This document shows, in pieces, positions 33,202 through 42,906 of a stretch of DNA of 64,000 nt. A model generated the notes under the pieces. The model saw only the letters and a program-made list of their open reading frames with translations. It was not told where the DNA came from and did not search any database. The stretch is from Kappaphycus alvarezii. Lineage: Eukaryota; Rhodophyta; Florideophyceae; Gigartinales; Solieriaceae. Within the stretch, counting starts at the first letter, position 1, and the number at the start of each line of letters is the position of its first letter. The position numbers and the translations under genes are program-made. The stretch is from NCBI GenBank assembly GCA_002205965.3, contig NADL03000147.1, positions 62,001-126,000 of the forward strand, written 5' to 3'.

Positions 33202-34487
33202 GTCAAGAACAGAAACCTGCTGCGAAAACGTCCCTGCCGAATGATGTGTCAACATGACCAGTTTTTTTTGCAAAACAATGTTCATTGTACCCGCAAGATG
33301 ACAAATAGTGGCGAGAGTGATCTTCTGTAATTTCGTTGCATTACAAAAACCCCATTTTCCGACGTGTACAGTCCTGCACAGTTCTGTGCTGGCAACACAA
33401 TGGTACTGTACGGTACTGTAATTGTTGCCGACTTTATACAGCTGCCGCGAGTCGCGAGGACATTGGGACTGCATTCTGTACCGCACTGACATTCAGTACG
33501 GTATGCACATCCCGTCTTTGCTTCTCGTGTATAGTACTGTACTGAAAGAGGAATGTTTCTATCGTGTACAGTACAGCAGTTGCATTGTTGTAGTCAGTAA
33601 GAGCTTGTTGGGACGTGGCCGAGGCCGTCAGTTTGTAATTGGTTGTAAGAAAACAGGTGCAAGGGGAAAGAAAGATTTAGTGCGGGGTCTACTTGTTTAT
33701 ATTTTCGTTTAATGCCTCTACAGGTTTTTCGACGGCGGATTCAGGGAACATTATGCCTATTTATCCCAACGAAAACCACATCAGTACACTTGTATCGGCA
33801 CATGATCGGGATGCACTACACGATAATCGCTACTCTCCAAATGACCGGAATCAAGCCGAAATGTCAAGATATGATGCGATATTTTCTGGCGTTCATCCGC
33901 ATTTCCATACACTTGCAGGTATGAGAAACGGTTGTCGAGGTCCCACGTTGGGTTGACAGAAAAAGGAGAAATGCAACGAATACTTTGCTACATGAAATAA
34001 CACAATATCAGAAATAAAAACAAAAGTAACTTTTCTTTTTGTAAAAGTGCAAAACTTGACCAGTCAAAGCCATAATCGCGGAATTTCGGTCAAAACCTGA
34101 CAAATCAGGAGCCTTGACGCCAATTTCAAGAGTAGATACTGCTAGTCGTCTAGAGCTTCCCAGGAATATTTTTCCCCTCGAGATGTGCTGGATCCCCAAA
34201 TTTTTACTGATTTTTATGTATTAATTTTTAATTTAACAAGGATAATTCTCTTCCCGCAACTGAAATGCGAGGTTGTCGAAATTTAGCCGAAAAACAACTT
34301 GATTCAGCCTTTGAATTCCCGCCCCGATGACGCTGCAACTTCGAGTAGGATCTATTTCAATCCCTGCCCGCCTGCGCCGTTGGTCTCGCCGCTTCACACC
34401 CGTCCTCCTCGCCCACTCCGTTCCCACTTGACAACTCACCTGTAAACACCCTCTTCCCGTCTTACGCCCCCGTCCAAACTCCCAATC
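33202..34487. other. Spacer; more pentamer repeats, no gene recognised
   Basis: (TGTAC)n clusters lie at about 33363-33422 and 33531-33578. The rest, including frames at 33693-33956, shows no recognisable protein. The last 200 bases before the next gene become strongly C-rich, as in the other members' upstream regions. Confidence 0.55.
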
Positions 34488-35732
34488 ATGGCCATCGAGC
34501 CCTCCGCCGACGAGTTTCCTCCCCTGGAATTCGAGATGAAGGCCAGCAGCAACCATCCATCCTCGCCTGACAAAACTACCGCCGAGCCTACCTTGGTTGC
34601 ACCGGAGCAGCAACTATTGACCCCGGTCAAACTCGAACCCCAAACAACCACTCCCCTGCTTACCGCCTATGCCAACCCCGATCACATCTCACAGGCCCAC
34701 ATGCCTCTCACCGACACCGACTCCACTCACCCATCCCAAGTCGCCTCCGCATCTCCTCATCACCTCGTCCACACCCAATCGCAACAACTTTCCCAACCAA
34801 ACCACTCCACACAACCTCCTGCTTCCCCCCCTCAACAACATGACATGGACAATGACGCCATTCACCCAAGCAACCAGATTGTCGCCTTCCCCATGGAGCA
34901 CAGACCTCTGGACAATCAACAAACAACACCCCCTAGTCTCCAACCCGACCTGCCGCTCCCCGATCAGGAGCACCTACCCAATCCCCGCAACCTCTCCCGC
35001 CGCCGTGTTCCACCCGAGAGGCTCTCACCCTCTCTGGATGAGCCCCGTCCTCTAAAGATCTGCAAACGAGTCGAATGCGGTGCAATCGGCGTACGCAATT
35101 TATACAAGGGGCCCGACGGCCCCAGTACATTGTGCTATAACTGCTACATGAAATACCGTGCACTTCGCCTCGTCGTCTACATGCATCTCATCTCGGGTCA
35201 CATCTCCATTGCCCCGCATCCAGGTATGACTGCCATGCGTGTACTGGGCTTTGAACCGAGGTCCAAAGGACGGCTCCAACGACTTGAGCAGGCCGAGGTT
35301 GGTTCAACTGGAGGACAAGGAGGAGGACCACGAGTTGTTGGCACGCAGTCAGATGCGCGGGATGCAGAGTCGCGTCCGCAAGAGGCGCAGAGGCACTCCG
35401 CAGGCGACGGGGGAGCGTCAGAAGCGGCGCCGTTTGTCGCAACCACGCCCTTTGGCTGAGGGGTTGAAAGATGGCGAGGGGGTGTATGTCAAGGCCGAGT
35501 GGAGGTCGGATTTGAGGCGATTCCGTGTGCCGATCGGTGTCAGTTTACACGCGTTTCGGGAGGAGGTGCGCCGGGTGTGTTTCAGTGGAAGCGGGAGCAG
35601 TTGTTCTGTATCACGTTTAGGGATGAGTATGGTGACTATGTTCGGCTAGGAGAGCAGAGCAAGATGGCGCGCATGTTCGAGACAGCGGAGGACAAACCCA
35701 GCTCTGTCGTAAGAGTGAGAATTGTCTCCTAG
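34488..35732 (+). pseudogene. GATA-like zinc finger / PB1 protein with a pair of compensating frame changes
   Basis: ATG 34488 opens a Pro/Gln/Ser/His-rich N-terminus and one finger with Cys192, Cys197, Cys216 and Cys219 (C-x4-C-x18-C-x2-C; core 'KGPDGPSTLCYNC'). The extension 'LVVYMHLISGHISI.....MTAMRVLGFE' follows. After about 35255 the family-like continuation (a basic RKRRRG-type stretch, then 'VYVKAEWRSDLRRFRV', the start of PB1) is in the +1 frame. After about 35575 the rest of PB1 ('QLFCITFRDEYGDYVRLG') returns to the original frame and stops at 35732. The two shifts cancel. Explanations are a decaying gene, two indel errors, or unrecognised short introns. The first frame alone would give a 323-residue finger protein without PB1. 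Confidence 0.7.
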
Positions 35733-36837
35733 GTGGGTTTGTGCATGGACTAGTCAACATATCGGGTCGTTGCACAGAGTATCTTGCGAATTGAGTAACC
35801 GTCATGTTATGAATACCAGTAATGTCGAAGAATAAAGTTAGGGCAATGCATTTCCAGAAAGTCTACCGTACACTCGGATTTGACGAGTACGGTTAGCTGA
35901 AAGAACTTTAATACATTCAGTATCTAGCGGGACTGCGCACGCCCTAAGTATACAGCTAAGATCTAACCGGATGTACCTTTTAACTGAACCGCGTGTTCCA
36001 CGTCGGATACTTTGCGATATTCCTCACGGTCTGGCTGAAATTCCGGTCGCCGCCAGGATGTGCACTGAAATGCGCTACTGTCAGCTTGATTCCATTTGTG
36101 GTCGGTCCGCCGTATTGATTGGTATGTGAGGAGAGGCAATAGATTGCTGCTGTATGTTGGTGTGGTTCAATCATGGTCGATTCTCCGACGCAGGGGCGCA
36201 GGGGAGGGAGGAGGAGAGAGGCGTGGATGGTTGAGGCTGGCGAGTGTGTTATGTGGTAGTGCCCGATGCTTTGTGCCGAAAAACCATATTGGTCTTGGTA
36301 ATAACGTATGCTACAGTACTGGACGTATCTTGTCAAAGGCTTGGGACAGTTGGCTGCGCCTCTTTTGCAATTGAAACTTTCCACTTGAAAGATCAACCGT
36401 CCCGAATGGTTGAGCAGTGAATCTGTGCTCGGGAAAATGACGAGCCGTTTACTTACAGATCGGAAAGGGCCCCCAGATGAACGTAAGTGATTTGACATGT
36501 GAGATGGGTGATTGTGGGTTTTCCACCGCCGACAGTAGGTAACCTGTAAATCTTGCGAGCAATATGAGTCAATCCCGTAAGTTATGCCACACCGAATTTG
36601 GATTCCAACTCAAGAGAGTCCACGGAAAAACTCATGCAGCCTGGAGCACACACTCTCATACACTTGCTCAAATCTGATTCACACTTAGCCAGTACTTATC
36701 CCTTGCACAACCGCAGGATTGCAACCGACACTTTCCCCCAAGCCAATACTACTCAAAATGTCTTTCTGGCAACATCCTTAACCATGCAATGCCTCTGATC
36801 TCTTTCTATCTCCTGCTCAACAAATCCTGTGCTATCC
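35733..36837. other. Intergenic spacer; no gene supported
   Basis: A 172-codon minus-strand frame (36498-35980) begins with ATG and contains a GTAAGT, but it has no recognisable domain and I do not accept it as a gene. The 230 bases before the next gene are C-rich. Confidence 0.45.
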
Positions 36838-38559
36838 ATGCTTAGCACAAACCCTTACCCAGCACAACCTGTCGACAACTGCCTCCACACCGTACCCGTC
36901 CCTTACATTCACCGTTTCTTGAAATGGCCACATCACGCTACAACAAACGCTTCCGCTCAGATTCAGAATCGGAGTTCATATTGGACGGCTCCGATGATAT
37001 GCTTCGCCAAGGCTTGCTCGGCTTGCAAGAGAACCTCAACAATCGTAAACTGTCGAGGACCGGATGGCGTCAACACTCTTTGTTCCGCTTGTTACAAGCG
37101 TTATCGCTCCAAGAATCTGCGAATCTACCGATTGCCATCCGGAAGGCTTACTGCAACCAAGACAGTCGGAGCCACCCGCCTCATGGTCACGGGCTTCCCC
37201 TTCCAGATTAGAAGCAACTGGGTCGATACTGAGCGACCGAGTGTTCGAGTTGCAACAGCTGCTGAACATGCACGCTTGCCAAAACCAAAGAAATTTCGCA
37301 AGAAGAAAGTGCTCACTATCCCGAGTTCCAGCGACGAGGGCCAGTCGTCAGAGGAACCTGCGAGTGGTAGCAGGGGAGAAATGGATATTGGAAAGTGGTC
37401 AGCATCCAACTTTTTGTCCTGCATTGCATGTGGTACTGTTGGCAAGCCGCCTGATACTGGACCAGATGGCCCGCATACGCTGTGCGCCCAATGCGGACTG
37501 AGATACAGAAGTTTCCAGCTGCGGCTGTACAGACTGAGAAGCGGTCGCGTGACAGCTGAACCTTCCCCAAGGGCGTCCATGGTGCTTGCAACTGGATTCG
37601 AAGTGTATGGGATTGGATGCGACTGGCAACGGCCCCGTGTAAAGCCGGCGACGAGGCACCAACATGCCGTGGTCGCCCAGTTCGACAGGCTATGCCTCTC
37701 GTGCAGAAGGCAATATGATGCGTTGGGCACAGGGCCAGATGGGTATAAGACACTTTGCACAGCCTGCGGTGGAAGGTACTATCGTCAAGAACTTTGCGTG
37801 TTTCGGTCACCCGATGGCAGGGTTAGTGTGATGAGGAGGCCTGGTGCAAAAAGGGCGATTGTGATTGGGTTTGAACGAAGCGCACCCGACGTTTGCGGCA
37901 GATATGATTTGCGTTTTCCAATAGTTAGGATCGCGATGGCGGGAGAACACGCAAAGTTTCATTCCGGCGCCAACGGAGTCTGTGGGGCACGGATTGTCGA
38001 CCACCGGATGACTGACTATGACGAAGAAGTTGGGGAGGAGGTTGAGGGCACAGACCTGGGAAAGGACCAAGATTATGACAAGGAAAGTGGTGAATACGGG
38101 CGCGGGGACCTTACCGGAGAGTCGAACACGGATAAGAACAAATGGGGAATCTATGTTCCCAAAAAAGGAGTAGGTAGGCCTGTGCAGCTACTGGCAAGCA
38201 CAGGTAGCGATACGAACAAGGGCTCGTCTGGGGGGCGAAGGGCTAGGGATACATCCGGTACAGAGGAGAGACCACCAGCAACGAGACGAGATGAGAATTC
38301 AAGCTTTATTGTCAAAGCTACGTGCAGTTATGGGTGGGAGACAAAATTGAGGTACATATACGTTGCGTACGGTGTCAAGGTGACCTCCTTCAAGCAGGTC
38401 TTGAAAGAGACGTTCCGCATGGATGCCCCTTTTTCTATATGCTATAAGGACGAGGATGGGGATTCAATCCAGGTTAGTGAGGACGCCGATATGGCTCCGA
38501 TGTTTGCGCAGGCCAGGCATCGTCAGGGAGCATTACAAGTGCAGCTCAGGCCGCCATGA
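36838..38559 (+). CDS. Triple GATA-like zinc finger / PB1 protein (573 aa)
   Basis: The frame from ATG 36838 to stop 38559 is uninterrupted. It holds three copies of one module: fingers at Cys60-63-82-85, Cys195-198-216-219 and Cys286-289-307-310 (C-x2-C-x17/18-C-x2-C, each with GPDG..TLC..C). Each is followed by an 'L+.(Y/F)R.P.GR(L/V)(T/S)' strand pair and a 'V.GF' end. Ser/Glu-rich stretches separate them ('IPSSSDEGQSSEE' near 161-173). A long charged linker leads to a C-terminal PB1 domain (about 487-573) with 'FIVKATCSYGWE' and 'YKDEDGDSIQV'. The product should be a nuclear DNA- or protein-binding factor that assembles through PB1. The first ~55 residues look unlike a natural N-terminus. 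An ATG at 36924 in another frame begins a more plausible leader (MATSRYNKRFRSDSES...), so the true 5' exon structure is uncertain. It has the most fingers of the cluster. Confidence 0.85.
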   Translation: MLSTNPYPAQPVDNCLHTVPVPYIHRFLKWPHHATTNASAQIQNRSSYWTAPMICFAKACSACKRTSTIVNCRGPDGVNTLCSACYKRYRSKNLRIYRLPSGRLTATKTVGATRLMVTGFPFQIRSNWVDTERPSVRVATAAEHARLPKPKKFRKKKVLTIPSSSDEGQSSEEPASGSRGEMDIGKWSASNFLSCIACGTVGKPPDTGPDGPHTLCAQCGLRYRSFQLRLYRLRSGRVTAEPSPRASMVLATGFEVYGIGCDWQRPRVKPATRHQHAVVAQFDRLCLSCRRQYDALGTGPDGYKTLCTACGGRYYRQELCVFRSPDGRVSVMRRPGAKRAIVIGFERSAPDVCGRYDLRFPIVRIAMAGEHAKFHSGANGVCGARIVDHRMTDYDEEVGEEVEGTDLGKDQDYDKESGEYGRGDLTGESNTDKNKWGIYVPKKGVGRPVQLLASTGSDTNKGSSGGRRARDTSGTEERPPATRRDENSSFIVKATCSYGWETKLRYIYVAYGVKVTSFKQVLKETFRMDAPFSICYKDEDGDSIQVSEDADMAPMFAQARHRQGALQVQLRPP

Positions 38560-40837
38560 TGATCGGTTTAGATGGAAGGACCAGTACTGACCTTGATGAT
38601 GGGTTTTCCTGATGCCGATAAGGATAAAGGAAAGAGGATTACGGCGCCATGGTATTGTACGGGAAACCGATTTCGATGAAAACTTAGATCGGTAGGCAGA
38701 ACCTCCTCTTTTTTTCTCAGGTAGAAACAGACGATAGAGTGGCTCTTCTGACTCCATAGCTAAATGCAGCAGTGTACTAGAGCAAAAGTCGGAACACTGC
38801 CGTAAAATAATGGATGAAAAATGAAAGCTGACAACGGTATCTTCCGAGACAAATCCTTCTGCGGTAGCATGCCGCGTCAGTCGTCTTCACCAAAGCGGCC
38901 TGTCTATTGCCTGGTCTCTCCACATCTTTCATGACAATATGAAAACGTCTTGCATCCTCGTCGTTCAAAGACAATACCTCCAAAACTCCCCCGGTTCTCT
39001 GTTCTCTGAACTCTCACAGTAAACAGACACCCTATTTTCCCTCTTTGCAGTAGTGCTGAATTAAGCGTCAGATATTTTCATCTACGCCGCGACTGACTAG
39101 AACTCTTCGTGTCCAATACTTGCTCCGCCAGTTAGTAGTTACCTGCTGTGTCGATTCTGGCGGCTACTATTGCGGCAAAAGTATTTTCTCAACGGTCATT
39201 AATCGGAAGTTATTGCTACAGTAATTGAAGGCTTTCTCAAAACATTCGATTCCAGGCAGTAGAATTGGCTAAACTGAGTACATTCGGCCTATTTCGCGAA
39301 TGCTTTATGTAGTCAGCATGAGGTGCGATCGGGTATCTGTAGAATTCAAGGCCTACCAGATGTACCATTTACCAGAAGCGGCTCAAAAGCTGCAAACTCC
39401 ACAGTAAGCAATTGGGAGATATGCTCCCTTTCTTTGACCAGACAGCTCTTGGGCTGCTCGCATTGGCTCGCTTCTACCTTCCATTGGTTTCCTAAAGCTG
39501 CGCCAATACTATGGTCGATCCATCTGCTGGAGGGCTCGTTCTTGTGTCATACCGTAGCTTTCCATAGTCAGAGGACACCTGCCAGTTAGCCACACTCCAG
39601 TTGCAGTTACGTCACATCCTCATTCCTCTCAGGTGTGATCAAGCATGAAACCCTCTATTCTAAGAGTTGTGATTTTACCAATTTCAACAGAAGTTCCATA
39701 GTTTAATCGAGCTTAGTCGAGAAGCAAGAGCCCGATTCCAGCACCTCTCAATTATTGACCTTATGATACTTGAATGGATCTAGATAATAGTTAATTTTGG
39801 TAGACTGAAGAATCCAGCCCAAGAATGCGTTTGCTGGGACCTTTCTTCGTATTGAAACGATTGAATAGATTGCACTTGTCGCAACGAATAATAAAAGGTT
39901 GTTTTGGATGAATAGCTGCTGTGTACCATCAATTACTGGAGATACAGGTTGCCGAGTCTACACAGGGTCATCATTTCTTGTAGAAGTACTTTTTGTGCTG
40001 GTCGCAAGAATAGACTGCATAGACTGGGGCAGCTGACGGCAATGGAGCATTCTGGTAAGCTGATGACCAGATCCTTACAGAGAGGGCGCGAGAGACTTGA
40101 GGAGCGGCCCTGCGGCAGCGATTGGCGTTGAGGCTGAGCGAAATGCGCCCTCAGAGTAAGGAAAGTAGGATGACGTCAAATTGCAGGAAAAAGGTTCCGA
40201 GGTGGTCCGAGAGTTTTCAGTTGATTAAATAGACCAGGCTGGAATTAGTATCTAAAACGTGGGATGATCTGAGAGAGTGGATTTTATACGACGTGACCGA
40301 TGAAAGATGGACTGGGACTAGAGAGGCAGTTCCCTTCATGATAAAGAGAAAGAGCTACACGGCGGTTCACGGAAGTTGCAGCTGTATATATGTTGGGATC
40401 TAGTTATGGCTCGTCGATACGATGAGACTACAGCTGTAAGAGTGGCTAGAGAGATTGAGGAAGGAGTGATTTGTAGATGTAAATCAGAAAGCGGTTCTTT
40501 CGGGATCAAACAACAATAAATCCCCAGAATTTGAAGGGGATCAAAACAAGGGCCTCAGACGGGACCCTGCACTTGTCTTCGGAAGCGCACGAGGACCGCC
40601 GAGTATTTAGTCGTTGATGTTTATGGCAAAAAGGCTACAGACCACTGCTCTTTGGGTATTCATCGCCCAGCACTGACATTCCCCAAAAGTAGTATATGCA
40701 AATTTTTTGTCATCAGATGACAAAGATTCAACTCATTCGCCAATAAATCCCGTGAAAAGCCCATTCTACAGTCCCTCATCCGCAGCCCCCATTCCTCACC
40801 GCCGTCACCCTGCCGTGCACAAACGCCCCTTTTTTTC
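38560..40837. other. 2.3 kb without a recognised gene
   Basis: Short frames only (39323-39589, 39949-40131 on plus; 38777-38983 on minus), none with a recognisable domain. It could contain an eroded transposon. The last ~100 bases before 40838 are the C-rich upstream region of the next gene. Confidence 0.45.
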
Positions 40838-40845
40838 TATAAATA
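40838..40845 (+). promoter_or_regulatory. TATA box of the two-finger gene
   Basis: TATAAATA, 90 bp upstream of the proposed ATG at 40935 and after a T-run. The spacing fits a core promoter. Confidence 0.55.
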
Positions 40846-40934
40846 TCCCATTCTACCACCTCATCTCCCCAATAGCTTCCCACCCCTACCCCACCTCATT
40901 CACTCGCAACACACCTCTCCACTTGCCACCCACA

Positions 40935-41585
40935 ATGACGTCCTGCACCACTTATTGCCCCGCCTGTGACAAACACCATCGTCAAGCACAAATCTCTGAC
41001 AACCCCATGGCCACCACCCTCTGCCAATCCTGTACCAACTCCCTTCTCCTCAACTCCCGCTTCATCCCTCGTACAGGCTGTGTGCTCCCGGTCGAGCAAC
41101 GCCGCGTTCGCCCCAGCCATAGAACCCACGATAACTGGCATCGCAATCGCTCGCGCGATCAGAATAGCTTTCCCGAGCACCACCTCCCTCCTGCTTTGTC
41201 GCGTTCGGCTGTACCTCCACCCCCTGCTGTGCAAACTCGGGATGAACAGCGAGACGAAGCCGGGACGCCCAGCGGATCGTCCTCGACTTTCACTGCGGGT
41301 GAACAGGGTGAAGGTGATGAGGTGGACATGTGTTTGAAATGCCGCGCGACTGGGTGTGAGAGGCTGCGCTCGGGACCGGATGGGTATTGTACGCTTTGTA
41401 ACAAGTGCGGGGTGCAATACATGCGGCTTCGGTTGCCGTTGTACCAAACGGAGGACGGGAAGGTGACGGTTGTGCAGGGGGAAGATAGGGTACGGGTTAG
41501 TCATTTGGGGTTTGAGAAAAAGAGGCAAGGGAGGAGTGCACGGGATTTGACTCGACCGGTGGTGGAGAGGGTTGAGGAAAGATGA
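40935..41585 (+). CDS. Two-finger GATA-like protein without PB1 (216 aa)
   Basis: The start at ATG 40935 (MTSCTTYCPACDK) is chosen because the tandem-array paralogues start at the equivalent ATG (MSSCTTHCPSCDK). An in-frame extension to 40707 lacks similarity. Finger 1 has Cys8-11-30-33, is spaced like a GATA finger but lacks GPDG. Finger 2 has Cys133-136-155-158 with 'SGPDGYCTLCNKC', then 'LPLYQTEDGKVTVVQGEDRVRVSHLGF', the family extension. A Pro-rich and an acidic spacer lie between. The frame ends at 'VERVEER'. Compared with the array copies there is one extra base at about 41577. Past it, an open frame to 41796 continues the shared 'VTGENEIVGSQGEGGEE' tail, so the tail was lost by a 1-nt insertion. 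Probably functional as a short form, and the closest single-copy relative of the array genes. Confidence 0.75.
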   Translation: MTSCTTYCPACDKHHRQAQISDNPMATTLCQSCTNSLLLNSRFIPRTGCVLPVEQRRVRPSHRTHDNWHRNRSRDQNSFPEHHLPPALSRSAVPPPPAVQTRDEQRDEAGTPSGSSSTFTAGEQGEGDEVDMCLKCRATGCERLRSGPDGYCTLCNKCGVQYMRLRLPLYQTEDGKVTVVQGEDRVRVSHLGFEKKRQGRSARDLTRPVVERVEER

Positions 41586-42254
41586 GGGGGGTGCAGTGAG
41601 GGTGACGGGGGAGAATGAGATAGTCGGGAGTCAGGGGGAGGGCGGGGAAGAAGACAAAGGAGATAAGAGCGGTAATTTGCGAGGTAGGTTTATTGTGGAG
41701 TTGGGTGTAAAGAAGGTGATTGAGAAGAATAAGGAGGGCGTGGTAGACGGACTGTTTATTGAGGCGAAAATGAAAGCACAGGGGGCCGGAATATGAGGCG
41801 ATTTCCGCTGTGATGAGAAAGCGTTCGTACATCGAACTGTCTGAAATGCTGTAGGGGTGTTTCGGAACGGAGGATAAGTAGTTGGTGGAATAGGTATCAC
41901 GAAATACGGCAGAGGGGGAGTTTGTTAGGGTTGCGGAGGGTAATGAAGTGGTTGAGTTATGCCGTGTGGCGCAGTCGTACAAGATTAACATAGTTTGTTT
42001 TGAAGATTGGGACACCGTTTGACTTTTAATACAGATGTAGGAAGTTTCTTTGTTACATTTATTCATGTTGAATCATTCATTTACAGGTGTGCCGTGTTGG
42101 ACGCTGCCCGTCGTTGGCTTTATTACAACTGCTGTTACAGAAAACAGCATATTTACTCATTCCTTATCCAGAGTGTGCACCGACTGATCGATGCAGCAAG
42201 GAAACAATTGTACTCGACTAACTTGTAAGCCCGGCGAATCCGCTTGGTACAGTC
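41586..42254. other. Out-of-frame remnant of the gene's tail, then spacer
   Basis: 41586-41796 still encodes, in another frame, the acidic/basic tail shared with the array copies (NLRGRFIVELGVKKV...). After that no coding signal is seen. Sequence stays G-rich to about 41960 and then becomes mixed. Confidence 0.55.
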
Positions 42255-42290
42255 TCAATATGAAAGTATCAAACTTTCACACCCCTGTAC

Positions 42291-42722
42291 TTTTTTACTC
42301 ATTAATTTTCTTCAATACTTGAAAAGGGCCACTACAGTAGACTAGCTTTGGAGCGGGAGGCAAACTTCTGCATGTTGCGGGCTACGACCAATCGCTAAAG
42401 CTGCACACGTGGACCAAATGGCATAGCTGAGCTTTTGATAAAGCCGACAGGATACCTTCGCCTTAGAGCTTCCGATACGGGCCGCGATGGCGGCCGCATA
42501 CTCGTCGACCACCTTGGATGTGGTCTCCGATGGGCATCCCAGGGAATCAAAGGCTAGCGCGACAAACTGACAGCCGAGAAGCGGGCGTCCCGGTGAAGCA
42601 TGGCCAGGAATGGCGGCGATTTTGGTCTCAAAAGTCCCTCAGTTTCCGTCGTTCTGCCGCATTGGCGGCGGCGCGCGCTTCCCGGGCACCCTTGGATAGG
42701 AAGCAGTGTTGGAAACCCCTGC
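42291..42722 (-). mobile_element. LINE 3' fragment, family B (5'-truncated)
   Basis: On the minus strand the translation in mixed frames contains 'AREARAAANAAERR', then 'FDSLG.PSETTS' and 'YQKLSYAIWST', matching the last ~110 residues of the family A LINE region in order. A T-run at its plus-strand left end is the complement of a short A tail. It is inserted into the repeat described at 42255-44566. A second copy lies at 17725-17960. Confidence 0.75.
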
Positions 42723-42906
42723 ACCATCATTGCCACATTTACAGCCTTTCATGTGTTGATTTACTGTCAGAAATTTATTCCCTTCATTACACGTGGCAGT
42801 CATGATCTCCATTTCTTTTCCTATTATTCTGAAAAAGAATATATTTTTATATTATTTTTTATTAATATTCGCGGCGCAACTACCTTTCTTAAACCCCATA
42901 TACCAG

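Noticed and set aside
35980-36498. 172-codon minus-strand frame with ATG and an internal GTAAGT
   Set aside because: It has no recognisable domain and no acceptable acceptor giving a better model. It is kept as spacer.
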